From: Curtobacterium sp. SGAir0471
GTDB lineage: Bacteria; Actinomycetota; Actinomycetes; Actinomycetales; Microbacteriaceae
Direction of reading: 5' to 3'
DNA length: 64,000 nucleotides
Assembly (NCBI RefSeq): GCF_005490985.1
Contig: NZ_CP027869.1
Coordinates: 1,364,001 to 1,428,000, forward strand
Translations under genes and position numbers: made by a program
Shown: piece after piece, positions 55,679-63,260 of the stretch
Layout of the letters: each line of letters begins with the position of its first letter
How positions within the stretch are numbered: position 1 is the stretch's first letter
Notes under the pieces: model-generated
Told to the model about the DNA's origin: nothing
The model's database searches: none
The model's input: only the letters and a program-made list of their open reading frames with translations

Positions 55679-56302
55679 GTGAGCAGGCACTCGACCACCG
55701 TCCGGCGCGCCTCGGTGCCCACGGGCTGGCTCCTCACCGCGGCGGGGCTCGTCGCCTCGGTCGCGCTCGCGCTGACGACGACCGGCACGACGTCGGCCTA
55801 CACGGCGTCGATCGCGAACACCACGAACACCGCGAACACGGTCTCGATCGCGATGACGCAGGGTCCGGACGCATCGACCGTCGCGTGCCGGAGCACCGCC
55901 ACGGGCACCACGTCGTGCGCGACCGACCTGTACGCCGGCAAGGACCTGCGACCGGGGGACACGACGCGCGGGACCGCGACGGTGATCCGGAACACCGGGG
56001 GCGTCACCGCGTCTGCCTTCTCGCTCGCCCCCGGCACCTGCATCGGCACGGTCTCCACGTCGAACAGCATCTGCTCGTGGCTGCGCGTCACCGTGACGTG
56101 GACGACGACGGCGGGGACGACGACCGTGGTCTCGGGGGAGAGTGCCGGGGCGATCAGCGGCAGGACCTTCCCCATCGACCCCGCTCCGGCTGCCGGTCAG
56201 GGCGGCACCGCCACCGTCACGGTCGCCCTCGACCCGGCGGCCCCGAACGACTCGCAGGCGCAGAGCATGAGCCAGTCGCTCGTGTGGACCTTCACCGCAT
56301 GA
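55679..56302 (+). CDS. SipW-signal secreted protein, paralog 2 (TasA/camelysin-like)
   Basis: Another 207-residue protein, a paralog of the preceding gene. It begins MSRHSTTVRRASVPTGW from a GTG 10 bases after the previous stop. The hydrophobic segment is followed by TTGTTSAYTASIANTTNT. The same four-Cys pattern (VACR, TSCA, GTCI, SICS) and DLYAGKDLRPGD occur, and the protein ends SLVWTFTA. Identical length and spacing of these marks indicate tandem duplication followed by divergence. Its stop overlaps the signal peptidase start, so the genes are co-translated. Confidence 0.77.
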   Translation: MSRHSTTVRRASVPTGWLLTAAGLVASVALALTTTGTTSAYTASIANTTNTANTVSIAMTQGPDASTVACRSTATGTTSCATDLYAGKDLRPGDTTRGTATVIRNTGGVTASAFSLAPGTCIGTVSTSNSICSWLRVTVTWTTTAGTTTVVSGESAGAISGRTFPIDPAPAAGQGGTATVTVALDPAAPNDSQAQSMSQSLVWTFTA

Positions 56303-57537
56303 CGGCGGGGACCGCGGACGCGCGTATCGTCCCGACGGCTCGTCGTCGGCGCGCTCCCGGCCGTGCCGTGCGGGTGCGGGTCGTCGTCGCCGTCGCCGTC
56401 GTCCTGCTCGTGCTGCTCGCGATCGGCGTCGCGATGGCCGCAGGCGTCCGGACCTTCGACGTCCGGACCCCATCGATGGGCCGCGCGGCGCCGGTCGGGT
56501 CGCTCGTCGTGACGGTGCCGCCGGGTCAGCACCGCCTGGCCGTCGGCGACGTCGTCACGTTCGTCCCGCCGGTCACGGAGGGTAGCGGGACGGCGGCGCG
56601 ACTGCCCTACACGCACCGCGTCACCGCGGTCGTCGACGGAGCGATCACGACCAAGGGTGACGCGAACGGTGCTGCGGACGCGTGGACCATCAGCCGCGGC
56701 GACGTCGTGGGGCGGGTGGTCGCGGTGCTGCCCGGCGGCGGGTGGGTGCTCCGGATGGTGCCGTGGACCGCCGGTGGCATCGGCCTCGTGTGGCTCCTCA
56801 CCGGCTCCATCGCCGCGCGTGCTACCCGGACGGCCGCGCGGCTCGTCGGCGTGAGCGCCGTCCTCGCGGTCGTGGTCGCGGTCTTCCGGCCGTTCGTCGC
56901 ACTCGTCGTGACCGGGGTCGATCCGGGCGCGCGTCCGACGGCGCACGTCGTGTCGACGGGGCTACTCCCGATCCGGGCGGTCGGTCCGTCCGGCGCGTCC
57001 GACCGGCTCCTCAGCGGTTCGGTCGGACAGGTGGCGCTGCCGCCGGGGTCGGACGGCGCGGTCGCGCTCACCGCGCAGCTCGACCTCTCCCCGCTCGGCT
57101 GGGTGACGCTCGCCCTGGTCTGCGCCGTCCCGCTCGTACTCGGGGTGCTCCTCGCCCGCTCGTCGCGTCGTGCGCCGTCGGAACGCGTCGATGCGGCGGA
57201 CGTCCTGACGGGTCGCCCGACGGATCGCACGCAGCCCCGCCCGACGGATCGCGCGGAGCCCCGCCCGACGGATCGCGCGGAGCCCCGCCCGACGGATCGC
57301 GGGACCGACCGCGGGACGGATCGCGCGGAGCCCCGCCCGACGGATCGCGGGACCGACCGCGGGACGGATCGCTCGACTGACCGCCCGGCGGACAGCGCGC
57401 CCCACCGCGTGGCGCACAGCACGACGGACGCGACGACCGGCCGCGCGACGACCGACCCCGCGATGACCGACCCCGCGACGGACGCGACGACCGATCTCGC
57501 GACGGAGTCGCCGGTCGTCCCGACGGTCCCGGCATGA
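56299..57537 (+). CDS. ER-type (SipW-like) signal peptidase I with repeat tail
   Basis: Membrane peptidase that likely processes the neighbouring exported proteins. The ATG overlaps the previous stop (ATGA); length 412 aa. A membrane segment (about 27-49) precedes the catalytic Ser59 in VRTPSMG. His106 in YTHRVTAV takes the place of the bacterial Lys, and TKGDANGAAD (Asp121 and Asp127) supplies the acidic residue, as in archaeal/eukaryotic and SipW enzymes. Further membrane segments lie at about 155-210 and 275-290. The tail from about residue 306 is built of RPTDRAEP and GTDR repeats encoded by 24-bp units. Confidence 0.85.
   Translation: MTAGTADARIVPTARRRRAPGRAVRVRVVVAVAVVLLVLLAIGVAMAAGVRTFDVRTPSMGRAAPVGSLVVTVPPGQHRLAVGDVVTFVPPVTEGSGTAARLPYTHRVTAVVDGAITTKGDANGAADAWTISRGDVVGRVVAVLPGGGWVLRMVPWTAGGIGLVWLLTGSIAARATRTAARLVGVSAVLAVVVAVFRPFVALVVTGVDPGARPTAHVVSTGLLPIRAVGPSGASDRLLSGSVGQVALPPGSDGAVALTAQLDLSPLGWVTLALVCAVPLVLGVLLARSSRRAPSERVDAADVLTGRPTDRTQPRPTDRAEPRPTDRAEPRPTDRGTDRGTDRAEPRPTDRGTDRGTDRSTDRPADSAPHRVAHSTTDATTGRATTDPAMTDPATDATTDLATESPVVPTVPA
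57214..57375. repeat. 24-bp tandem repeats in the signal peptidase tail
   Basis: Units of 24 bases (CGCCCGACGGATCGCGCGGA followed by GCCC) start at 57214, 57238 and 57262. Interrupted units with GACCGCGGGA inserts continue to 57375. They encode RPTDRAEP in frame. The unit length equals that of the murG repeat, though the sequences differ. Confidence 0.88.
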
Positions 57538-58841
57538 TCGTCCGGACGCCGATCGTGCTCGCCGTGACGCTCGTGGCGGCGGTTGCAGCGCTCACCGGGA
57601 TCGCAGCGCCGACCCAGGGCACGACCGCGGCCTACACCGCGACGACGTCGAACCGGAGCACCGCCACCACGGTCGGCGACTACGCCGTGACGGGTCTGCC
57701 CTTCCGTGACTCCTTCGCGGGTGGCCAGGGCGCTTGGCGGACCTACGGCGGATCGTGGACGACACAGACCAGGTTCGGCTACGGCACCCTGACCGAGACG
57801 TCCGGCTCGTCGGACGGACCGAAGGCCGTCACCGGTGACCCCGCGTGGACCGACTACACGATGCAGGCGGACGTGCAGGTGAACAGCGGCACGGACGCCG
57901 GGCTCCTGGTCCGGGTCACCGCTCCCGGCACGGGCGCGAACGCCTTCACCGGCTACTCGGTCGGGCTCGGCCTCGGCGAGAACGCGCTGTCGATCGACCG
58001 GACCGCGAACGTGGTCACCACCCGGCTGGCGCAGTCGACCGTTCCCGGCACGCTGCGGAACGGGCAGTTCTACCACCTGGTCGTCCAGGCTGCCGGATGC
58101 GGCATCACCGCCTGGTCGTCGACCGTCGGCGCGAACGACTGGACGCGGGTGAGCGTCTCGGAGTCGTCGGCCGACTGCCTGACGACGGGCGCGATCGGCC
58201 TGCGCGGCAACGGCAGTGCGGCCGGCTACCGCTTCGTGACGGCCACAGCGGGCGCCCTCGCCCCCTCGCTCGCGTCGGACCCCTGGAACTCGACGCTCTC
58301 CACCGGTCGGCTCGAGGACGGTGCGCCCGCGCGGGTGTACGGCGGAGCGTGGGCGGTCGACCAGCAGGAGGAGCGGATCCGCAGCACCGCGTACGCGAAC
58401 AGCGGGGACAAGCAGGTCCTGAACCGGACGTGGGGCGACATGACCCTGACGGGTGACGTGCGCCTCATGCGCACCCCGAGGTCGGGCACCGACGCGGGGT
58501 TCATCGTCCGGGTGAACGACCCGTCGACCGGGATCGACTCGATGCGCGCGTACTCGGTCGGGATCACCAGGACGGGCATGACCATAGGGGAGCACCGGAA
58601 CCCGGGGTTCGCGGGCGCCTTCGTGCCGTTCGGACGGACGGTGCAGGCCGGGGAGTGGTGGCACCTGACCGTCGAGGCGGTCGGGTGCACGATCACCGCC
58701 ACCGCGTCGCCGGCCGACGGCGGGACGCCGGTGCAGGGGCGGGCGGACTTCGGCGCCTGCTCGCTGACGACCGGTGCGGTCGGCATCCGCGAGCAGGGGA
58801 CCGAGGCCGAGTGGCGGAACATCGCCGTCACGCCGCGCTGA
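57534..58841 (+). CDS. Secreted protein with duplicated lectin-like domain
   Basis: A 435-residue exported protein. The ATG overlaps the signal peptidase stop. The N-terminal hydrophobic segment (about 5-27) is followed by QGTTAAYTATTSNRST, like the two paralogs upstream. Two related domains follow (about 55-240 and 248-435). Each opens with YGGSW/YGGAW, has DAGLLVRV/DAGFIVRV and a GYSVG/AYSVG strand, and ends with a Cys pair (AGCGITA...ADCLTTGAIGLRG and VGCTITA...GACSLTTGAVGIRE). This matches concanavalin/LamG-like or 3-keto-disaccharide-hydrolase-like sandwiches. No catalytic residues are evident, so binding is more likely than hydrolysis. Confidence 0.75.
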   Translation: MIVRTPIVLAVTLVAAVAALTGIAAPTQGTTAAYTATTSNRSTATTVGDYAVTGLPFRDSFAGGQGAWRTYGGSWTTQTRFGYGTLTETSGSSDGPKAVTGDPAWTDYTMQADVQVNSGTDAGLLVRVTAPGTGANAFTGYSVGLGLGENALSIDRTANVVTTRLAQSTVPGTLRNGQFYHLVVQAAGCGITAWSSTVGANDWTRVSVSESSADCLTTGAIGLRGNGSAAGYRFVTATAGALAPSLASDPWNSTLSTGRLEDGAPARVYGGAWAVDQQEERIRSTAYANSGDKQVLNRTWGDMTLTGDVRLMRTPRSGTDAGFIVRVNDPSTGIDSMRAYSVGITRTGMTIGEHRNPGFAGAFVPFGRTVQAGEWWHLTVEAVGCTITATASPADGGTPVQGRADFGACSLTTGAVGIREQGTEAEWRNIAVTPR

Positions 58842-58866
58842 CACAGGTCGACCCGAGCGGCCCCGG

Positions 58867-58872
58867 TACGAT
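58867..58872 (+). promoter_or_regulatory. Leaderless-type -10 box for the DUF1990 gene
   Basis: TACGAT ends 6 bases before the ATG at 58879. It separates this gene from the upstream four-gene operon, whose last stop is 37 bases before the ATG. Confidence 0.5.
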
Positions 58873-58878
58873 GGCCCC

Positions 58879-59526
58879 ATGAGTTCCCGCGGCACGTACC
58901 GGACCGCCCTGACCTACGGTGCCGTCGGCGCCACGCAGGCGGCGGACCTCATGACCTACCCGCCGGAGGGCTTCACCCCGGCGGAGTCGCGGGCGCGGAT
59001 CGGCCACGGCGACGCGCGGTTCGAGACCGCGGTGACGCAGGCCTTGACATGGCAGATCCAGGAGCGCAGCGGCATCCGCGTGCAGGTCGAGGACCAGCCC
59101 GACGACGACGAGGTCCGCTACAACCCGGTGACGTTCGACGAGCACGGCGTCCCCGTCGCGCCGGCGTCGATCGGCACGCCCCGCGTCGAGAAGTTCGCGG
59201 CCGACGGAACACCGCTGCTCACGGCCGGCACCACGGCGACGCTCGAGATGCACGCGTTCGGGCAGACCGTGCACGCGCCGGTCCGCGTCGTGTCGATCAT
59301 CGACGAGACCGACCGCAAGGGCTTCGCGTACGGCACCCTCGAGGGGCACCCGCTCTCCGGCGAGGAGTCCTTCGTGGTCGAGCGGACGAGCGACGGGTCG
59401 GTGTGGCTCCAGGTCCGGCAGTTCTCGCAGCCGTCCAGCCGGAAGTGGGCGTTCGTCGCGCCCCTGCTCCGTCGACAGCAGCGGGTGATGGCCGCCAAGT
59501 ACCTCAGCGCACTCCGAGGCGACTGA
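58879..59526 (+). CDS. DUF1990 family protein
   Basis: A 215-residue cytoplasmic protein. LTYGAVGATQAADLMTYPPEGF, RIGHGDARFETAVTQALTW and AYGTLEGHPLSGEESFVVER match the DUF1990 (YqgP/At4g-type) pattern. Function unknown. The start is the ATG set by the -10 box just upstream; an in-frame ATG at 58774 lies inside the preceding gene and is rejected. Confidence 0.82.
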   Translation: MSSRGTYRTALTYGAVGATQAADLMTYPPEGFTPAESRARIGHGDARFETAVTQALTWQIQERSGIRVQVEDQPDDDEVRYNPVTFDEHGVPVAPASIGTPRVEKFAADGTPLLTAGTTATLEMHAFGQTVHAPVRVVSIIDETDRKGFAYGTLEGHPLSGEESFVVERTSDGSVWLQVRQFSQPSSRKWAFVAPLLRRQQRVMAAKYLSALRGD

Positions 59527-59595
59527 CGACGGAACGCGCCGCGGCGCACGGCCACGAGCGCGGCAGTGCACGGGCCACGCCCCACCGCGCCCCGC

Positions 59596-60288
59596 TCAGT
59601 GCAGCGGCGGCAGCGCGGCGATCGCGTCCTCGAGCAGCCGGGCGTCCTGCACGCAGTCCCGCGCGACGCACACCGCACTCGTCCCCCGCAGTGCGTCGAC
59701 CTCGTACACCCCGGTCGCCACCGCGACGAACGGGATCCCCACCGCGTCGGCCGCCTCGCCGTCCCGCGGGGTGTCCCCGACGATCACGGCACGCTCCCCG
59801 GACAGTGCGGCGGCGGCGCGCGCGGTGACCCCGGTGCGCTCGACCTCCGCGTCCCCGAAGTACGAGTGCTCCCAGTCGAACGCGTCGAGGTCGAAGCCCG
59901 CTCCGCCGAGCTTCACCCGTGCGCGGTGCTCGGAGTTGCCGGTCAGCAGGCCGTTCCGCCAGCCGAGCTCGGCGAAACGTCGGACGAGCGCTGCGGCTCC
60001 CGGTGCGGGGGAGCGGCGTTCGCCCCGGCCGTACCGTTCGTCGGTCAGGTCACGGAGGTGCCGGCTGACGGTGGGGATGAGCGCGTCGTCGAGGTCGTGC
60101 GCCCGGACGTGGTCGGCGATGAGCCCCGCGTCGGTGCGGCCGTGCTGGTGCCCGACCTTCAGCACCAGGTCGCGGCCGACGGCACGTTCGACGGCCAGGT
60201 GGTACAGGTTGCCCGGCGACGCGGCGTTCAGGACGAGGGTGCCGTCGATGTCCCACAGCACCGTGGTGGGGACGGTGTGGTGCTCCAT
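59596..60288 (-). CDS. HAD family hydrolase (phosphoglycolate-phosphatase-like)
   Basis: A 230-residue haloacid-dehalogenase-fold hydrolase. Motif I is LWDIDGTLV (about 11-19), motif II LLTGNSEHRARVKL, and motif IV AVIVGDTPRDGEAA. The helical cap lies after motif I, as in the phosphoglycolate phosphatase group. The start is MEHHTVPTTVLWDIDG at 60288; a longer frame to 60369 would overlap hemW. It is divergent from hemW with 28 bases between starts. Confidence 0.87.
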   Translation of the reverse strand: MEHHTVPTTVLWDIDGTLVLNAASPGNLYHLAVERAVGRDLVLKVGHQHGRTDAGLIADHVRAHDLDDALIPTVSRHLRDLTDERYGRGERRSPAPGAAALVRRFAELGWRNGLLTGNSEHRARVKLGGAGFDLDAFDWEHSYFGDAEVERTGVTARAAAALSGERAVIVGDTPRDGEAADAVGIPFVAVATGVYEVDALRGTSAVCVARDCVQDARLLEDAIAALPPLH

Positions 60289-60316
60289 GGCTCCATCATG
60301 GCCGAGAATGGAGTCC

Positions 60317-61552
60317 ATGCCGAGTGCGCTCCCGATCGCCGATCCCGCTCCCGCGGACGGCCTGCTCACCCCCGGCCCGGGCGCCGGCGACGTCCCCTTC
60401 GGGGTGTACGTCCACGTGCCGTTCTGCCGGGTGCGCTGCGGCTACTGCGACTTCAACACCTACACGGCATCCGAGCTGCGCGGTGTGCGCCGCGACGACT
60501 ACGCCGGCCACGCGGTGCAGGAGATCCGCTGGGCGGCCGAGGTGCTCGATCGCTCCGGCGTCCCGCGACGCCCGGTCTCGACGGTGTTCTTCGGCGGTGG
60601 CACGCCGACGATGCTGCCCGCGGACGACCTCGTGATGATCCTCCGGGCGATCGACGACACCTGGGGGATCCTCCCTGGGGCCGAGGTCACGACCGAGGCG
60701 AACCCGGACTCCGTGGACGCCGACTCGATCGCCACGCTCGAGCGCGGCGGGTTCACCCGGATGAGCTACGGCATGCAGTCCGCGGTGCCGCACGTCCTCG
60801 CCACGCTCGACCGGACGCACGACCCCGAGCGCGTCCCGGTGGTGGTCGACCTCGCGAAGCAGCGGGGTCTCGACGTCAGCCTCGACCTCATCTACTCGAC
60901 GCCGGGGGAGTCCCTCGACGACTGGCGCACCTCGCTCGACGCCGCACTGGCCTGCACCCCCGACCACGTCTCGGCCTACTCGCTCATCGTCGAGGAGGGC
61001 ACGGCCATGGGGCGCATGGTCGCCCGCGGCGAGCTCCCCGCGCCGGACGACGACCTGGCGGCGGACATGTACGAGCTCGCCGACCGCACCCTCGCCGACG
61101 CCGGGTACGCCTGGTACGAGGTGTCGAACTGGGCCCGCACCGACGAGCAGGGCGGCCCGGACCGCCACGCGAGCCGGCACAACCTGTCGTACTGGAAGGG
61201 CCACGACTGGTGGGGCGTCGGCCCGGGCGCGCACTCCGCGGTCGCCGGCACGCGCTGGTGGAACGTGAAGCACCCGGCCGCGTACGCGAACCGGGTGCTC
61301 TCCGGCGAGTCCCCGGCGGCCGGGCGCGAGACGCTCGACGCCGACACCCGGTACGTCGAGCGGGTGCTCCTGGCGGCGCGCGTTCGCGGCGAGCTCGGCA
61401 CCGCGGAACTCGGTCGGGAGGCCCGTGGCCGCGTCGCCGGCCTCATCGCGCGTGGTCTCGTGGACGGCTCGGCCGCGGTGCGGGGACGCATCGAGCTGAC
61501 CCTCCAGGGCCGGCTGCTCGCGGACGCCGTCGTCCGCGAACTGCTCGACTGA
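60317..61552 (+). CDS. hemW: Radical SAM heme chaperone HemW
   Basis: Radical SAM protein of the HemN-like family that lacks coproporphyrinogen dehydrogenase activity and is thought to insert heme. The 411 residues start at the ATG at 60317 (MPSALPIADP); an ATG at 60308 is possible. The 4Fe-4S motif is CRVRCGYCDF (about 37-46). FFGGGTPTMLP, EANPDSVD, GMQSAVPHVLATLDRTH and NLSYWKGHDWWGVGPGAHS are HemW motifs. GAGAAT, 7 bases before the ATG, may be its -10. It directly precedes hrcA-dnaJ, a common actinobacterial order. Confidence 0.93.
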   Translation: MPSALPIADPAPADGLLTPGPGAGDVPFGVYVHVPFCRVRCGYCDFNTYTASELRGVRRDDYAGHAVQEIRWAAEVLDRSGVPRRPVSTVFFGGGTPTMLPADDLVMILRAIDDTWGILPGAEVTTEANPDSVDADSIATLERGGFTRMSYGMQSAVPHVLATLDRTHDPERVPVVVDLAKQRGLDVSLDLIYSTPGESLDDWRTSLDAALACTPDHVSAYSLIVEEGTAMGRMVARGELPAPDDDLAADMYELADRTLADAGYAWYEVSNWARTDEQGGPDRHASRHNLSYWKGHDWWGVGPGAHSAVAGTRWWNVKHPAAYANRVLSGESPAAGRETLDADTRYVERVLLAARVRGELGTAELGREARGRVAGLIARGLVDGSAAVRGRIELTLQGRLLADAVVRELLD

Positions 61553-61574
61553 CGCGCGGGCTGCCGCCCGCGCG
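61553..61574. terminator. Bidirectional terminator between hemW and DUF4870
   Basis: CGCGCGGGC (61553-61561) pairs fully with 61566-61574 around TGCC. It fills the gap between the two convergent stop codons. Confidence 0.72.
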
Positions 61575-62018
61575 CTACTGCTTGATGAACTCGATGGTGA
61601 GCGGGTAGCGGTAGAAGTCCCCGCGGTTCGCCGCCACGGCCGCCAGGATCGCGAACACGATCACGAGCACGCCGATGATCGGCAGCAGGACGAACCCGAT
61701 CACGACCAGGCAGAGCAACCACGCCACGACGTACGCGATCGCCATCGTGATGTGGAAGTTCAGCGCCTGGCGGGTGTGCTCCTTGATGAACTGCCCACGG
61801 TCGCGCAGCACCAGGTAGGCGATGATCGGCACGACCAGGCTGAAGAAGATGCCGCCGACGTGCGTCAGGGTCGCCCACAGGCGCTGGTCCTCCGGCGACA
61901 TCGGCTGCGGCGGCGTGAAGCCGGCCGGGTACTGCGGTCCCTGCGGGTTCTGGGGTCCCCCCGCCTGTTGGCCGTACCGGCCGTCCTGCGGGCCGCCTGG
62001 TTGCTGTCCGTAGCTCAT
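61575..62018 (-). CDS. DUF4870 domain membrane protein
   Basis: A 147-residue protein. A Gln/Gly/Pro-rich N-terminal tail (about 1-40, with two GGPQ-type repeats) precedes the DUF4870 domain (SPEDQRLWATLTHVGGIFFSLVVP, RGQFIKEHTRQALNFHITM). About three membrane segments follow. Role unknown; the family resembles Tic20-like small membrane proteins. TACGCT lies 6 bases before the ATG. Confidence 0.87.
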   Translation of the reverse strand: MSYGQQPGGPQDGRYGQQAGGPQNPQGPQYPAGFTPPQPMSPEDQRLWATLTHVGGIFFSLVVPIIAYLVLRDRGQFIKEHTRQALNFHITMAIAYVVAWLLCLVVIGFVLLPIIGVLVIVFAILAAVAANRGDFYRYPLTIEFIKQ

Positions 62019-62024
62019 GCCGTG

Positions 62025-62030
62025 AGCGTA
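62025..62030 (-). promoter_or_regulatory. Leaderless-type -10 box for the DUF4870 gene
   Basis: On the minus strand TACGCT ends 6 bases before the ATG at 62018. The promoter diverges from that of hrcA. Confidence 0.5.
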
Positions 62031-62073
62031 CCGGCGCAGGCCCCCGCGGTCCCGGTCGGTCGGTGGTCGGGCG

Positions 62074-62105
62074 TAGGATCAGCAGTCGACACGTCCGAGT
62101 GCCAG
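62074..62105 (+). promoter_or_regulatory. hrcA promoter with CIRCE operator
   Basis: TAGGAT (62074-62079) is the likely -10. Overlapping its last base is TCAGCAGTC, nine bases, then GAGTGCCAG (62079-62105). The CIRCE consensus is TTAGCACTC-N9-GAGTGCTAA; each half matches at 7 of 9 positions and the spacer is exactly nine. HrcA bound here would block its own promoter and the downstream dnaJ. Confidence 0.75.
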
Positions 62106-62126
62106 CATCGAACGGAAGGGGTCCGG

Positions 62127-63149
62127 ATGGTCAGCGAACGCTCCCTCGAGGTCCTCAAGGCCATCGTGCGGGACTACGTCGCATCGCGGGAGCCCGTCGG
62201 CTCGAAGACGATCGTCGAGCGCCACGCCTTCGGGGTCAGCGCGGCGACGATCCGCAACGACATGGCGCAGCTCGAGGACGAGCAGCTCATCGCGGCGCCG
62301 CACACGTCGTCCGGCCGGGTCCCGACGGACAAGGGCTACCGGGTCTTCGTCGACCACCTCGCGGCCGCGCGGCCGCTGTCGAGCGCGCAACGGCACGCGA
62401 TCGAGACCTTCCTCGGCACGCCGAACGACCTCGACGAGGTCCTCGGGCGCACCGTGCGCCTGCTCAGCCAGCTCACGAACCAGGTCGCGCTCGTGCAGTA
62501 CCCGTCGATGGTGCGCGCCCGCGTGCAGCACGTCGAGCTCGTCCGGCTCGGTGACACCCGGCTCATGGTCGTCCTCATCACGGACACCGCCCGGGTCGAG
62601 CAGCGCGTGGTCGAGACCGACGTCCCCCTCGACGAGGACTCCCTCACCGAGCTCCGCACCGTGGTGAACGGCGCGAGCGTCGGACTCCTGCTGCAGGACG
62701 TGCCCCGGGCCCTGCGCGCAGTGCCGCAGCAGCTCCGCCCGGACGCGCAGGCGCTCGGTGGGGTCGTCGTCGCGACGCTCATCGAGCAGGTGGCTGCGAA
62801 CCGCCAGGACCGCCTGGTGATGGCCGGCGCGGCGAACCTGGCGAAGAGCGAGCGGGACTTCTCCGGCGGCCTGTTCCCCGTGCTCGAGGCGATCGAGGAA
62901 CAGGTGACCCTGCTCCGGTTGTTCGGCGAGATGCAGGTGGACGACGTGGCCGTGGCCGCGAGCATCGGCGCCGAGAACGCCGAGTACGGCCTCGACGCGA
63001 CGAGCATCGTGGCCGGCGGGTACCTCGCCGGCGGCGGGGCGGTCGCCCGACTGGGCGTCCTGGGCCCGACCCGCATGGACTACGGCACGAACATGGCCGC
63101 CGTCCGCGCGGTCGCACGGTACCTGTCCAAGCTGCTGGGCGAACATTGA
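62127..63149 (+). CDS. hrcA: Heat-inducible transcription repressor HrcA
   Basis: Repressor of class I heat-shock genes through CIRCE. The ATG at 62127 follows GGAAGGGG and gives MVSERSLEVLKAIVRDYVAS (340 aa). The winged helix includes EPVGSKTIVERHAFGVSAATIRNDMAQLEDEQLIAAPHTSSGRVPTDKGYRVFVD split over about 20-75. VDDVAVAASIGAENAEYG and LGVLGPTRMDYGTNMAAV are C-terminal family motifs. Autoregulation is expected because a CIRCE element lies in its promoter. Confidence 0.96.
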   Translation: MVSERSLEVLKAIVRDYVASREPVGSKTIVERHAFGVSAATIRNDMAQLEDEQLIAAPHTSSGRVPTDKGYRVFVDHLAAARPLSSAQRHAIETFLGTPNDLDEVLGRTVRLLSQLTNQVALVQYPSMVRARVQHVELVRLGDTRLMVVLITDTARVEQRVVETDVPLDEDSLTELRTVVNGASVGLLLQDVPRALRAVPQQLRPDAQALGGVVVATLIEQVAANRQDRLVMAGAANLAKSERDFSGGLFPVLEAIEEQVTLLRLFGEMQVDDVAVAASIGAENAEYGLDATSIVAGGYLAGGGAVARLGVLGPTRMDYGTNMAAVRAVARYLSKLLGEH

Positions 63150-63260
63150 CCGGACCACGCGCCCGACGCGCGGTGTCCTGCGGACCGGCTCCGCGCCTCC
63201 AGACCGATCTGCGGCGACCGCCGCGACCCACCGACCGAACCGAAACCGACTGAGGGAACC
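63150..63260. other. hrcA-dnaJ gap with half of a palindromic element
   Basis: The gap contains TCCGCGCCTCCAGACCGA near 63190, a lone right arm of the GACGGAC/GGAGGC family. No matching left arm is visible, so it is probably a decayed copy. Confidence 0.5.
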
